From an uncultured Pedobacter sp. (lineage in GTDB: Bacteria > Bacteroidota > Bacteroidia > Sphingobacteriales > Sphingobacteriaceae), in the NCBI RefSeq assembly GCF_946480185.1, contig NZ_CAMLIG010000022.1, positions 7,666 to 71,665 of the forward strand: DNA of 64,000 nt. The letters are read 5' to 3'. The notes under the pieces were generated by a model. The model had not been told where the DNA came from. It saw nothing but the letters and a program-made list of their open reading frames with translations, and ran no database searches. Below are positions 1 through 9,300 of this stretch, piece by piece; positions within the stretch are counted from its first letter, which is position 1, and each line of letters begins with the position of its first letter. Position numbers and translations under genes: made by a program.

Positions 1-166
1 TTTCTTCATCGCAAAAATATAAAGAGGTGAAAAGTTCCTGTAAACAGATGATATGAGCGCCTTTTTCGGCGGCCTGTCTTATTCTGATGGATGCTTTTTC
101 CAGATTATCTTCTTTATGTGGCGAGCAAGACATCTGCACCAAGCCTAGCTTTACGTTTTTCTTCAT
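1..166 (-). CDS. aguB: N-carbamoylputrescine amidase (nitrilase family), 5' part only
   Basis: The reverse strand from 166 gives an ATG-started frame of 55 codons that runs off the window. It begins MKKNVKLGLVQMSC and reaches ICLQELF, the strand holding the catalytic Glu of the carbon-nitrogen hydrolase (Glu-Lys-Cys) fold. The N-terminus closely resembles N-carbamoylputrescine amidase, which releases putrescine in the agmatine route. The Lys and Cys of the triad lie outside the window, so family membership is firm but substrate is inferred. An agmatine deiminase gene is the expected neighbour outside the window. A candidate -7 box lies at 189-196. Confidence 0.75.
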   Translation of the reverse strand, partial: MKKNVKLGLVQMSCSPHKEDNLEKASIRIRQAAEKGAHIICLQELFTSLYFCDEE

Positions 167-188
167 GGTATAGTCTTAATAATTTCTG

Positions 189-196
189 CAAAAGTA
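189..196 (-). promoter_or_regulatory. Candidate -7 promoter box for the aguB-like gene
   Basis: CAAAAGTA on the plus strand reads TACTTTTG on the minus strand, a full match to the Bacteroidota TAnnTTTG element. It lies 22 bases upstream of the ATG at 166. I saw no clear -33 element. Confidence 0.4.
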
Positions 197-327
197 AGAA
201 ATTGAAATTTATAAATATATGCTCAGTGTTAAATGCAACGGGAATAATTCACATTTATAATCCTGTTAAACATCCAGCAGGAGAAGAGTTATTCGTGTTG
301 TTTAGGAAATAAATACTGACTTGGATA

Positions 328-366
328 ATTTTAGGGTGAAATAATGATATGTTTTCACCCTAAAAT
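328..366 (-). terminator. Hairpin terminator downstream of the APC permease
   Basis: A perfect 14-bp stem (328-341 with 353-366) encloses an 11-nt loop. The arms end in AAAA/TTTT, and the structure begins 22 bases past the permease stop at 388. It is probably the permease terminator; it also faces the aguB promoter region. Confidence 0.6.
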
Positions 367-387
367 CTGTTTAAAATCTACTGGCAA

Positions 388-1851
388 TTATGCTATTGAT
401 CTATTTCTGTTCCATAAAAAGTAAACCGGGATGCCTAACAAAACAATTATTAATCCCCATCCGCAAGTAGATGCCCTGTAAATCAAGAGATCTATACAAA
501 TTGCGGATGCGATAATGATGTATAAAGCAGGTAAAATAGGGTAGCCGAAAGCTTTATAAGGCCGTTCCCAATTGGGTCTTTTCTTTCTTAAAATAAATAA
601 TCCAATAATGGTGACGATGTAAAAGAGGAGCGAGGAAAAGGTACAATAATCTAAAAGTTGTCCGTAAGTGCCTGATAAGCACAAAACTGAGACCCAAATT
701 CCCTGTAAAATCAAGGCAAAACCCGGAACGTCCTTTTTGTTTAAAACAGCGGCTTTTTTAAAAAACACACCATCTTTGGCCATTGCATAATATAATCTTG
801 CGCCAGATAAAATGAGTCCGTTATTACAGCCAAATGTGGAGACCATAATTAACAAAGCCATAATGGTAACAGCGCTACTTCCAAATATAATAGATGCCGC
901 AGCAGTTCCCACCCTATCTTGCGAGGCGAATGAAATCCCTCTTTCTAAAACACTAGCGCCTTCTGGCGAGCCGTAGATAGGTAAAAGCATAATGTAGGCA
1001 ACGTTTGCTAAAATGTACAACACAGTTACAATCAAAGTCCCAAATAATAAACCCAAAGGAATGTTTCTTTGTGGGTTTTTAACTTCACCGGCCGTATAAG
1101 TAATGCTGTTCCATGCATCTGCGCTAAATAAAGATCCAATCATTGCGGCGCCCATTGCTCCCCATAAAACAACACCGCTTAATAATTCTTTGGTAATGGT
1201 GCCGTCGGCGTTCTTTTTAACACTAAAGGCAGTCCAAAAATCAGCAAGATTTGTTTTAAAGGCATTGCTGTTTAATCCGAAATAAATCCCCAATACAATT
1301 AAACCCAATAGGGCTAAAATTTTAGCCAGGGTAAAACTGGTTTGGATGATTTTTGCACTTCTAATCCCCTGTAAATTGATGATAGTTAAAACGGTGATGA
1401 GGATTAATGCAAGCAATTGTGTGGCATTAAACTGGAAAAAGCTTAGTGAAAATAGGATATGTGTTTCGTCAAAAAATGGAATGAGCTCGGCAGTGTATTT
1501 TGCAAAAGCAATAGCTACGGCGGCAATTACTCCGCTTTGTATCACTGTAAAAACTGTCCAACCATATAAAAATCCGATAAACGGATTAAAAGCTTCTTTG
1601 ATATAAACATACTGTCCGCCGGCTTTTGGCATCATTCCGGCAAGCTCTCCGTAACTTAAAGCGGCAATTAAGGTAATCACGCCAGTTAAAAGCCAAATCG
1701 AAAGAATAATTCCGGGCGAGCCGACCGTTCGGGCCATTTCAGAACTTACCAAAAAAATTCCCGAACCAATCATTGATCCGGCAACAATCATTGTAGAGTC
1801 TAGTAATCCCAGCTCTCTTTTCATTTTAGGTGGTGTAGTTGTGTTATCCAT
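388..1851 (-). CDS. APC-family amino acid permease
   Basis: This 487-residue integral membrane protein has about 12 hydrophobic segments. The first begins near residue 17 with the APC superfamily signature GSMIGSGIFLV, the glycine-rich unwound TM1 that binds the amino acid backbone. The TM6 region (SLFSADAWNSITYTAGEVKNP) is also typical. It should import or exchange amino acids at the inner membrane, but the substrate cannot be read from sequence. The ATG at 1851 gives a short polar N-terminus and fits the family. The gene stands alone, with a strong hairpin after it at 328-366 and hppA divergent upstream. A second, only distantly similar APC permease lies at 51728-53245. Confidence 0.85.
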   Translation of the reverse strand: MDNTTTPPKMKRELGLLDSTMIVAGSMIGSGIFLVSSEMARTVGSPGIILSIWLLTGVITLIAALSYGELAGMMPKAGGQYVYIKEAFNPFIGFLYGWTVFTVIQSGVIAAVAIAFAKYTAELIPFFDETHILFSLSFFQFNATQLLALILITVLTIINLQGIRSAKIIQTSFTLAKILALLGLIVLGIYFGLNSNAFKTNLADFWTAFSVKKNADGTITKELLSGVVLWGAMGAAMIGSLFSADAWNSITYTAGEVKNPQRNIPLGLLFGTLIVTVLYILANVAYIMLLPIYGSPEGASVLERGISFASQDRVGTAAASIIFGSSAVTIMALLIMVSTFGCNNGLILSGARLYYAMAKDGVFFKKAAVLNKKDVPGFALILQGIWVSVLCLSGTYGQLLDYCTFSSLLFYIVTIIGLFILRKKRPNWERPYKAFGYPILPALYIIIASAICIDLLIYRASTCGWGLIIVLLGIPVYFLWNRNRSIA

Positions 1852-1977
1852 ATATTTTAAAAATTTAAAGCTATTTAAAAAAATGAATAATACAAGATAA
1901 AGGTTTGATAATCAGTAGGCACAACCACTTAAAAATTGCTCTATTTTTATAAAACTTCGTTTAACAATTAATAAATG

Positions 1978-2008
1978 TTTGGAAATATGATTTTGCCTGT
2001 TAAATTTG
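1978..2008 (+). promoter_or_regulatory. Bacteroidota-type promoter of hppA
   Basis: TTTG at 1978-1981 and TAAATTTG at 2001-2008 match the -33 and -7 elements of the Bacteroidota primary sigma factor, with a 19-nt spacer. The predicted transcript starts near 2015, about 45 nt before the hppA ATG. This is the best-formed promoter I found in the window. Confidence 0.6.
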
Positions 2009-2060
2009 GAATATTGAGGAAGAACCTAACGCACAAATATTTAACCCTCAATTCTTTTTT

Positions 2061-4409
2061 ATGGAATTTTTACAAACAAATTTAATTTATCTAATACCAC
2101 TATTAGGTCTCATTGGCATTTTAGTGATGGTTTCTAAATCCATTTGGGTTAGCAAACAAGATGCTGGCGATGCTAAAATGCAGGAATTGGCAGGTTACAT
2201 CGCCGATGGAGCAATGGCATTTTTAAAAGCCGAATGGAAAGTGTTGAGCATTTTTGTTCTTTTTGCCGGTTCCTTATTGGCCTATTCCGGTACGGTACAT
2301 GAAATTAATGGCAAAGCAATTCACTCTAGCTGGATCATCGCAGTAGCTTTTGTTATTGGCGCTGTACTTTCTGCCACGGCAGGATATATTGGGATGAGAG
2401 CCGCAACAAAAGCGAACGTACGTACCACTCAAGCGGCCCGTACCAGTTTAAAACAAGCATTAAAAGTTTCTTTTACTGGCGGAACAGTAATGGGTTTGGG
2501 GGTTGCCGGTTTAGCAATTTTGGGACTAGGAGGATTGTTTATTGCTTTCCTTTCCTATTTCTCTGATTTAGGCGCAGAGACGGTTAAAACCTCAATTGAA
2601 GTGTTAACAGGATTTTCTTTGGGAGCAGAGTCAATTGCTTTATTTGCCCGTGTTGGAGGTGGAATTTATACCAAAGCAGCCGATGTAGGTGCCGATTTGG
2701 TAGGTAAAGTGGAAGCGGGAATTCCAGAAGACGATGTTAGGAACCCGGCAACAATTGCAGACAACGTAGGAGATAACGTTGGAGACGTAGCAGGTATGGG
2801 CGCCGATTTATTTGGTTCTTACGTTGCAACGATTTTAGCCACCATGGTTTTAGGACAAGAAATTGTTGCGGTAGACAAATTTGGTGGGATGTCGCCGATT
2901 TTATTGCCGATGGTGATTTGTGGTTTGGGGATTTTATTTTCAATTGTAGGAACTTGGTTTGTAACGATTAAAGACGAAAAATCAAACGTACAAAATGCTT
3001 TAAACTTAGGAAACTGGTCATCTATAATTATAACAGCTATCGCATCATTTTTTGTTGTAAAATGGATGTTGCCAGATGTAATGGTTTTACGCGGTTACGA
3101 GTTTACAAGTATAAACGTATTTTATTCTATTATTGTGGGGTTAGTGGTAGGTACAATTATGAGTTTAATTACCGAATATTATACCGCAATGGGTAAAAAT
3201 CCAGTCGATTCTATTGTACAACAGTCATCAACCGGACACGCAACCAATATCATTTCGGGTTTAGCCGTGGGAATGAAATCAACCGTAGTTCCAATTTTAA
3301 CTTTAGCAACCGGAATTATGTTGTCCTACCATTTTGCCGGTTTATATGGTGTTGCTATCGCGGCTGCCGGCATGATGGCCACCACCGCAATGCAGTTGGC
3401 AATTGATGCCTTTGGCCCAATTGCAGATAATGCTGGTGGTATTGCAGAAATGAGCCAGCTTCCACCCGAAGTACGTGAACGTACCGATAATTTAGATGCT
3501 GTTGGTAATACAACTGCTGCTACCGGAAAAGGTTTTGCAATTGCTTCTGCCGCTTTAACTTCCTTAGCTTTATTTGCGGCCTTTGTTGGCGTTGCAGGTA
3601 TTTCTGCAATTGATATTTACAAAGCTCCAGTTTTGGCTGCTTTATTTGTAGGCGGGATGATTCCATATATATTTTCTGCTTTATGTATCCAAGCTGTGGG
3701 GAAAGCGGCCATGGATATGGTAAACGAAGTAAGAAGACAGTTCAGGGATATTCCTGGGATTATGGAGTACAAAGCCAAGCCAGAGTATGAAAAATGCGTG
3801 GCCATTTCTACAAAAGCATCGATCAGAGAAATGATGTTGCCCGGGGCAATCGCCATTATTACGCCAATTTTAATTGGTTTCGGATTCAGAAATGTTTTTA
3901 CGGATGCAAGTTCCGCCGAAATGTTAGGTGGTTTATTGGCAGGTGTTACTGTATCTGGAGTGTTGATGGGTATTTTCCAGTCTAACGCCGGCGGCGCTTG
4001 GGATAATGCTAAAAAATCATTTGAAAAAGGGGTGTTGATTAACGGTGATATGCACTACAAATCATCAGAACCACACAAAGCATCTGTAACTGGCGATACG
4101 GTTGGAGATCCTTTTAAAGATACTTCTGGCCCTTCAATGAACATCCTGATTAAGCTAATGTCAATTGTTTCTTTAGTGATTGCACCTTATATAGCTGTTC
4201 CAAATTCTACTTTAGCAAACGAGAATATGCACCACGCAACAGAAATGTTACATGTAGTTTGCGGTAAAGGCGATAAAGTTTGTAGCGAGGCAGAAATGGC
4301 TACAATGAAAAAGGAAGGCAAAACTTGCGAGATGACCGATAGCACAAATCATACTGCCGGAATTAAAAGCTGTTGCGAAAAACCCGGTTTAAAAGACCGT
4401 TTTAAATAA
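2061..4409 (+). CDS. hppA: Membrane-bound ion-pumping pyrophosphatase
   Basis: This 782-residue polytopic protein couples hydrolysis of cytoplasmic PPi to Na+ and/or H+ export. The catalytic loop [11 protein letters not shown] (residues 208-218), the Asp-rich [19 protein letters not shown] stretch and [10 protein letters not shown] (482-491) are present. Alanine in the last motif marks the K+-dependent subfamily; K+-independent members have Lys there. Na+ versus H+ specificity is not settled by inspection. The last membrane span ends near residue 712. About 70 further residues follow, with five Cys (734, 741, 756, 771, 772) and several His, which is not part of the canonical family. The gene is monocistronic, with a promoter at 1978-2008 and a terminator at 4464-4496. 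Confidence 0.95.
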   Translation: MEFLQTNLIYLIPLLGLIGILVMVSKSIWVSKQDAGDAKMQELAGYIADGAMAFLKAEWKVLSIFVLFAGSLLAYSGTVHEINGKAIHSSWIIAVAFVIGAVLSATAGYIGMRAATKANVRTTQAARTSLKQALKVSFTGGTVMGLGVAGLAILGLGGLFIAFLSYFSDLGAETVKTSIEVLTGFSLGAESIALFARVGGGIYTKAADVGADLVGKVEAGIPEDDVRNPATIADNVGDNVGDVAGMGADLFGSYVATILATMVLGQEIVAVDKFGGMSPILLPMVICGLGILFSIVGTWFVTIKDEKSNVQNALNLGNWSSIIITAIASFFVVKWMLPDVMVLRGYEFTSINVFYSIIVGLVVGTIMSLITEYYTAMGKNPVDSIVQQSSTGHATNIISGLAVGMKSTVVPILTLATGIMLSYHFAGLYGVAIAAAGMMATTAMQLAIDAFGPIADNAGGIAEMSQLPPEVRERTDNLDAVGNTTAATGKGFAIASAALTSLALFAAFVGVAGISAIDIYKAPVLAALFVGGMIPYIFSALCIQAVGKAAMDMVNEVRRQFRDIPGIMEYKAKPEYEKCVAISTKASIREMMLPGAIAIITPILIGFGFRNVFTDASSAEMLGGLLAGVTVSGVLMGIFQSNAGGAWDNAKKSFEKGVLINGDMHYKSSEPHKASVTGDTVGDPFKDTSGPSMNILIKLMSIVSLVIAPYIAVPNSTLANENMHHATEMLHVVCGKGDKVCSEAEMATMKKEGKTCEMTDSTNHTAGIKSCCEKPGLKDRFK

Positions 4410-4463
4410 ATTCTTGCTAAAGCAAAAGTCGCTGAACTGCAAATTCAATATTTTTAAGATTCT

Positions 4464-4496
4464 AATCCCCTTCTTTTAAAGTTGGGGATTTTTTAT
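4464..4496 (+). terminator. Rho-independent terminator of hppA
   Basis: AATCCCC (4464-4470) pairs with GGGGATT (4484-4490), followed by a run of T. It starts about 55 bases after the hppA stop. Confidence 0.6.
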
Positions 4497-4643
4497 GATG
4501 ATTATTGTCTCCACGACGATCGTTAGAAAGATTTCTCGCTCTACGGAGTGGAAAGCAAAAGATTGCATGAGCAGGTAAAGCATAATATAGACCGCGTTTG
4601 CCTGAGGACTTTATGTTCCAGCTGGATGAAAAAGAATTTGCTG

Positions 4644-4672
4644 ACTTGAAGTCGCAAAATGCGACTTCAAGT
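4644..4672. repeat. Perfect 13-bp inverted repeat with 3-nt loop
   Basis: The arms at 4644-4656 and 4660-4672 are exact complements around AAA. Wobble pairs extend the stem by about three more. No T-run follows, so it is unlikely to be a simple terminator. It resembles short REP-like palindromes scattered between Bacteroidota genes; copy number in the genome is unknown. Confidence 0.55.
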
Positions 4673-4759
4673 TGGGGAGGTCGTATTTTTACTTCAAACT
4701 TCGCCAACAAATCTTACTTCCCACTGACCACCCGAGTTCTGCATCCAAAAATTTAAAAT

Positions 4760-4767
4760 TATCTTTG
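4760..4767 (+). promoter_or_regulatory. -7 promoter box of mnmA
   Basis: TATCTTTG matches TAnnTTTG exactly and lies 22 bases before the mnmA ATG. The -33 region is weak. Confidence 0.45.
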
Positions 4768-4789
4768 CAGAAATTTAGGGTATAAGATA

Positions 4790-5878
4790 ATGAGTAAACA
4801 CGGGAGAATTTTAGTAGCGATGAGCGGTGGCGTGGATAGTTCTGTGGCGGCAGTGATGTTGCATGAGCAAGGTTACGAAGTGATTGGCCTAACCATGAAA
4901 ACTTGGGACTATGCTTCGTCTGGCGCAAACTCAAAGGAAACCGGCTGTTGCAGTCTGGATTCCATCAACGATGCCCGTTCTTTGGCTGTTGGTTACGGAA
5001 TGCCTCATTATATTTTAGATATCAGAGACGAATTTGGTGATTTCGTCATCGATAATTTTGTGGACGAATACCTTGCCGGACGCACTCCAAATCCTTGCGT
5101 TTTATGCAATACTCACATCAAGTGGGAAGCATTATTAAAAAGAGCCGATAAATTAGATTGCGAATTTATCGCTACGGGGCATTATGCCAACATCCGCCAG
5201 CAAGACAGCGGCAGATACGTAATTTCTAAAGGGAAAGACGAAAATAAAGACCAATCTTATGTGCTTTGGGGCGTTTCTCAAGAAAATTTAGCCCGCACCC
5301 GTTTTCCTTTGGGTTCTTTTGCCAAATCAGAAATTAGGCAGATGGCTTTGGATATGGGGCAACAGGAATTGGCCAATAAAAGCGAAAGCTACGAGATATG
5401 TTTTGTGCCAGACAATGATTACCGAGCATTTTTGAAACACCGCGTACCGCAGTTGGAAGCCGAAGTGGATGGGGGAGATTTTGTGTTAACCGATGGAACC
5501 AAAGTGGGCAAACATAAAGGTTATCCATTTTATACCATTGGTCAGCGCCGTGGTTTAGGTGTGGCTTTTGGTCACCCGATGTTTGTCACCCAAATTATGC
5601 CCGAAAGCAATACTGTAGTTTTAGGAACGGAGGATGAACTGCAAAGAACGGAGGCTATGGTTAAAAATGTGAATCTGATTAAATACGCTTCAATTCCAGA
5701 ACCTTTGGAAGCCATCACCAAAATAAGATACAAAGATGCGGGCGCAACCAGCCACATTCAACAAATTGGCAACAATATGAAAGTTGATTTCCACCACGCA
5801 GTTTCTGGGATTGCACCGGGTCAATCTGCTGTGTTTTACGAAGGTAATGATTTGCTCGGTGGCGGATTTTTAATGTAA
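4790..5878 (+). CDS. mnmA: tRNA-specific 2-thiouridylase MnmA
   Basis: MnmA installs the 2-thio group on U34 of tRNA Lys, Glu and Gln, using ATP and a relayed persulfide. The PP-loop SGGVDSS is at residues 12-18. The catalytic Cys pair is present: NPCVLCN (Cys103) and YEICFVPDNDY (Cys204). ATGHYA, KDQSYVLWG and PFYTIGQRRGLG complete the family signature, and 362 residues is normal length. The ATG at 4790 gives the canonical N-terminus. A perfect hairpin (5906-5932) 28 bases after the stop may end transcription or control the next gene. Confidence 0.96.
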   Translation: MSKHGRILVAMSGGVDSSVAAVMLHEQGYEVIGLTMKTWDYASSGANSKETGCCSLDSINDARSLAVGYGMPHYILDIRDEFGDFVIDNFVDEYLAGRTPNPCVLCNTHIKWEALLKRADKLDCEFIATGHYANIRQQDSGRYVISKGKDENKDQSYVLWGVSQENLARTRFPLGSFAKSEIRQMALDMGQQELANKSESYEICFVPDNDYRAFLKHRVPQLEAEVDGGDFVLTDGTKVGKHKGYPFYTIGQRRGLGVAFGHPMFVTQIMPESNTVVLGTEDELQRTEAMVKNVNLIKYASIPEPLEAITKIRYKDAGATSHIQQIGNNMKVDFHHAVSGIAPGQSAVFYEGNDLLGGGFLM

Positions 5879-5905
5879 TTGTTCTTTTTTGAGCTTCATA
5901 ATATT

Positions 5906-5940
5906 AAATTCGCTTTATGTTAAAGCGAATTTTCTTTTTA
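5906..5940 (+). terminator. 12-bp hairpin plus T-rich tail overlapping the next start codon
   Basis: The arms 5906-5917 and 5921-5932 are exact complements with a 3-nt loop, and a T-rich stretch follows. The form is that of an intrinsic terminator for mnmA. The ATG of the downstream lipoprotein gene (5917-5919) lies at the apex of the hairpin. Confidence 0.55.
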
Positions 5941-6597
5941 ATGGCTTTTTGTAGCCTGGTTTGGTGTTCTTGCACAAAAGAAAACAACGCTCGGCCTGTT
6001 GATTTGCAAACCGAATTTTATCCGCTTAAAGTGGGTTCGGTCTACGTTTACGATGTTGACTCTACAGCATATAGCAATTTTACCGGTGGTAATGTAAACT
6101 ATAAATTTCAGCTTAAAGACAGTGTTGCAGATACTTTTCTGGATTTAACAGGTCAAACGGTCTATCGGATTGAACGTTACCGAAAAAATAGCACATCAAG
6201 TAATTGGGTGATACAACAGGTTTACAGCCGTAACAAAACATTGCGGGCAGGCGAGGAGTTTATCAATAACCAAAGATTTGTGCGCATTGTTTTTCCGCCA
6301 ATTCAGGGGACTTTTTGGAACGGGAATTCAAAAAACACACTTGGTGATCAACAGTATATTATTGAAGATGGAATTTTGCCTTTAACAGTTAATAATTTAA
6401 GTTTCGACAGCACCGTAACCGTAAAGGAAATTGACGAATTTAACCTAATACGTGAAGATTTAGTAAACGACACTTACGCTAAAAACGTTGGTTTGGTGCA
6501 AAAAACGGTAAAAGCGGTTGATAAAGATATATCTTCTGGCACAATTACAAACGGTTCCGTTTATAGTTATAAGTTGAGTTTTTATAAAGAAAACTAA
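5917..6597 (+). CDS. Putative lipoprotein of unknown function
   Basis: This 226-residue protein starts MLKRIFFLMAFCSLVWCSC, a short lipoprotein signal peptide with the modified Cys probably at residue 20 (Ser at -1). The remainder is Thr/Asn-rich and beta-rich, beginning with the FYPLKVGSVYVYDVDS pattern seen in Bacteroidota outer-membrane lipoproteins, and has no catalytic motif. I do not recognise a defined function. The start at 5917 gives a charged n-region; an internal Met at residue 9 would leave almost no signal peptide. The start codon sits in the loop of a perfect hairpin. The gene lies 38 bp after mnmA. Confidence 0.7.
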   Translation: MLKRIFFLMAFCSLVWCSCTKENNARPVDLQTEFYPLKVGSVYVYDVDSTAYSNFTGGNVNYKFQLKDSVADTFLDLTGQTVYRIERYRKNSTSSNWVIQQVYSRNKTLRAGEEFINNQRFVRIVFPPIQGTFWNGNSKNTLGDQQYIIEDGILPLTVNNLSFDSTVTVKEIDEFNLIREDLVNDTYAKNVGLVQKTVKAVDKDISSGTITNGSVYSYKLSFYKEN

Positions 6598-6695
6598 ATG
6601 ATTAATTGGTTATATTTTTGAAATGAAATCGATACTTGGATTAATTTCGTAAATCAGGTAATTACAACTTTCATTTTAAAATACCACAACAAATA

Positions 6696-7550
6696 ATGTC
6701 TTCTGTCATCAGCGCAAAATTTTCTATACTATTTATCCTTTGTATGTTTTTTAGCATTTTTTCTTTTTCAAAAGTTAAAAAGGAAAAAGATATCGCTTAC
6801 GCTGATAAAGGAGTCTCAAATTTATTGGATGTTTACCATCAGAAAAATATAAAAACCCCACAGGATGTTATTGTTTTTATTCACGGAGGCTCGTGGAATA
6901 GCGGTAAAAAAGATACTTATTGGTTTTTGGCGAGAGCTTTCGCCCGAAAGGGAAAAGTTGCGGTAATCATCAATTATCCGCTTTCGCCCGATGCAAAATA
7001 CCGAGAAATGGCTTTTGACTGTGCCAGAGCAGTGACGTGGGTGAAGCAAAATATCAGTAAATATGGAGGTAATCCAGATCGTATTTTTGTAATGGGACAT
7101 TCTGCCGGCGGACATTTAGCCGCTTTAATTGATGCTGATCCAACTTACTTCGGCAAATTTGGCTATCCAAATCCTATTAAAGGAGTAATTTTGAACGATC
7201 CGTTCGGGTTAAACATCTATCAATACCTAAAAACGCAAATCAATACAGATGATGAATATGTCCCCGGCTTTTTAAAGGTTTTTACCAGCGATCCCTTAGA
7301 GTGGAAAAAAGCTTCGCCCTACAATAAAATTGCGAATATTAAAAATCCGTATTTGATGTTTATGGGCGAAAAAACTTTTGAATCCATTAAACTGCAAACC
7401 CCTGCTTTCCGCGATGAAATGCTAAAACAGGGAAAAGAGGTAAAGCTGATAGAGATAAAAGGGAAAAAGCACATTGGTATGATAACCCAAATGATTTTTG
7501 GCTGTAACCAGCTTTATGATGATATTATTGGGTTTATGAATAATCATTAA
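6696..7550 (+). CDS. Alpha/beta-hydrolase, esterase/lipase (BD-FAE or kynurenine formamidase-like)
   Basis: This 284-residue protein has an N-terminal hydrophobic segment (residues 9-25), so it is probably secreted or anchored. It carries the oxyanion motif HGGSW (63-67) and nucleophile elbow GHSAGG (Ser136). A C-terminal His in KGKKHIGM completes a Ser-Asp-His triad. This layout fits the carboxylesterase group that includes feruloyl-esterase-like proteins and arylformamidases. The substrate is not predictable. The gene is separated by about 100 bp from the lipoprotein gene and converges with the kdp histidine kinase. Confidence 0.82.
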   Translation: MSSVISAKFSILFILCMFFSIFSFSKVKKEKDIAYADKGVSNLLDVYHQKNIKTPQDVIVFIHGGSWNSGKKDTYWFLARAFARKGKVAVIINYPLSPDAKYREMAFDCARAVTWVKQNISKYGGNPDRIFVMGHSAGGHLAALIDADPTYFGKFGYPNPIKGVILNDPFGLNIYQYLKTQINTDDEYVPGFLKVFTSDPLEWKKASPYNKIANIKNPYLMFMGEKTFESIKLQTPAFRDEMLKQGKEVKLIEIKGKKHIGMITQMIFGCNQLYDDIIGFMNNH

Positions 7551-7599
7551 AAGCTTTTTTAATCCATTAAGAAAACTCGATAAAGGAAATATTTTTTAA

Positions 7600-9294
7600 T
7601 TAAGCTTTGTTAAATTCTACAATAAACTCACTGCCAATGCCCAATTCTGTAATTAAGCGGATGCTTCCGCCTTGTGCTTCCACAAATTCTTTACTGATGG
7701 ATAAGCCTAAACCGGTGCCTACTTTTCTTGTTCCGGGTACACGGAAATAACGTTCAAATATTTTGTCTTTATACTCTGGCGCAATACCTTGTCCGCTATC
7801 TTTTACAGCAATCTCTACTGTTTTGTCTTTCTGTTTAACAGCTACTGAAATAGAAGAATGATCGTAAGAATAACGGATGGCATTTGAAATCAGGTTAATT
7901 AAAACCCATGCTGTTTTTTCGCTATCTGCAATCATCATAACATCATCATCAGCAATTACCTCGAATTTGATATTTCGTGATTCTGCAATGGTTCTGTTAG
8001 TTTCAATGGCGTAATTAATGATTTTGAGCGGGTTAACCGCGTGAAGTGCTATTTTAATAGAACCGCTTTCTACCTGGGTCATGTTCAATAATTCACTCGT
8101 GATTTTTAAGATGCGTTCTGCATCTTCATCAATACTGCTGATCAATTGTTGTTGGTCTTTATTTAAATCGCCGGTGGCTTTATTTTCCAAAAGTTGCAAA
8201 CTCATGCGGATTGCTGCAACGGGTGTTTTTAATTCGTGAGAAACATTGGCGATGAAATTGGTTTTGGCAGAGTCTAGCTCTTTAAACGGCGTAACATTCT
8301 TCAGCATAATCACCTTTCCGTTTGGTATAGCCATTTTTTCTCCGGTAGGGATCATGCTGATTGGCAAATAAGTTCTTTCAAAATAGCTTTCTTTATCGTC
8401 GACAAATATTTTTAGCGTTTTATTCTGAACTGTGTTTTCATTAATAATCACTTTCAAAAGATCGTTTTTAGCAGCTAAATAATTAATTTCTTCACCCAAT
8501 AATTCCGATTTAGTTAAACCTATCGTTTTTTCTCCCGCGGTATTTACAAAAAGCACTTTCCCGTTTTCATCTAAACCTATTACTGGGTCTGGCATATTTT
8601 CTATCAGTGTTTCTATCCGTTTTTTCTGCACTAAAAGTTTCGCCAAGTTGCTTTCGCTATATTCGGATAGCTTTTTTGCCATCTGGTTGAAAGATTTCGC
8701 CAAATCTCCAAACTCATTATGCTCCTCAAAATTTACACGTTTGCTATAGTTCTCTTTAGCAATTTCTTCAATGCTTTTTGTGAGTTCTTTTATGGGGTTC
8801 GCAATGTTTGCCGGCAGGTTAACCAGCAGCGTAAAAGCGACTAAAAAACACAGGAAAGCGGTTATAGATACCCAAACATTAGCCCTGTCGGCATTAAGTT
8901 TTGCATAATCCGACTTTTTACTGATGGCATTCATGTTTAGTTTGATAATCGTAAAAAGTGCAGACTTTATATCAGTTTTTAGTTTTTCGTTTTTGGGTTC
9001 AAGCTGGTATTGTTCCCACAATTTTCTGAGTTTAAGAGTTGCTTCATATTCGCCTTTTTCGGTAACGTTTTGCTCTTGTAATTTCAGCAATTCTTCAAAC
9101 TTGGCATCACTTTTTGGAACGCCAATAATCTGTAGAATGCTATTTGCGTAGGTCAAAGAATTGTAGTTGGCTTTCAGGATATTTTCGGTATCGTGTTTTT
9201 GTGCATTGATATTGGTTATCGCTACAAAACCTAGCAATAAAATCAGCAAAAATAGAACGCCCAAACCTAGATTTAATTTAGTTTTGATTTTCAT
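7600..9294 (-). CDS. Membrane sensor histidine kinase of the kdp operon
   Basis: From the ATG at 9294 the protein is 564 residues. (A frame from TTG at 9300 adds two residues; the ATG is preferred.) Numbered from the ATG, the order is TM1 (about 5-27), a periplasmic helical domain, TM2 (about 141-162), HAMP, PAS (about 225-338), HisKA with the phospho-acceptor His in NVSHELKTP (His353), then HATPase with N box LINLISNAIRYS, DSGQGIAPE and GTGLGLSISKEF. It is the last gene of kdpF-A-B-C-D-HK and starts 6 nt after the KdpD stop. It probably supplies the kinase half missing from the short KdpD and phosphorylates the regulator at 15191-16522. That partnership is inferred from gene order. Confidence 0.9.
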   Translation of the reverse strand: MKIKTKLNLGLGVLFLLILLLGFVAITNINAQKHDTENILKANYNSLTYANSILQIIGVPKSDAKFEELLKLQEQNVTEKGEYEATLKLRKLWEQYQLEPKNEKLKTDIKSALFTIIKLNMNAISKKSDYAKLNADRANVWVSITAFLCFLVAFTLLVNLPANIANPIKELTKSIEEIAKENYSKRVNFEEHNEFGDLAKSFNQMAKKLSEYSESNLAKLLVQKKRIETLIENMPDPVIGLDENGKVLFVNTAGEKTIGLTKSELLGEEINYLAAKNDLLKVIINENTVQNKTLKIFVDDKESYFERTYLPISMIPTGEKMAIPNGKVIMLKNVTPFKELDSAKTNFIANVSHELKTPVAAIRMSLQLLENKATGDLNKDQQQLISSIDEDAERILKITSELLNMTQVESGSIKIALHAVNPLKIINYAIETNRTIAESRNIKFEVIADDDVMMIADSEKTAWVLINLISNAIRYSYDHSSISVAVKQKDKTVEIAVKDSGQGIAPEYKDKIFERYFRVPGTRKVGTGLGLSISKEFVEAQGGSIRLITELGIGSEFIVEFNKA

Positions 9295-9300
9295 TGGCAA

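Larger units (their letters stand above)
4410..4789. other. 380-bp intergenic region between hppA and mnmA
   Basis: No coding frame here looks real. The region holds the hppA terminator at 4464-4496, a perfect 13-bp inverted repeat at 4644-4672 and the mnmA -7 box at 4760-4767. The stretch 4500-4640 shows nothing I can name. Confidence 0.6.

Noticed and set aside
91..312. Plus-strand 73-codon frame at the left edge
   Set aside because: It overlaps the antisense of the aguB-like gene, which has clear nitrilase motifs, and its own product has no recognisable feature.
4462..4934. Minus-strand frames between hppA and mnmA
   Set aside because: They overlap the hppA terminator, the palindrome and the mnmA coding start, and have no protein-like composition.
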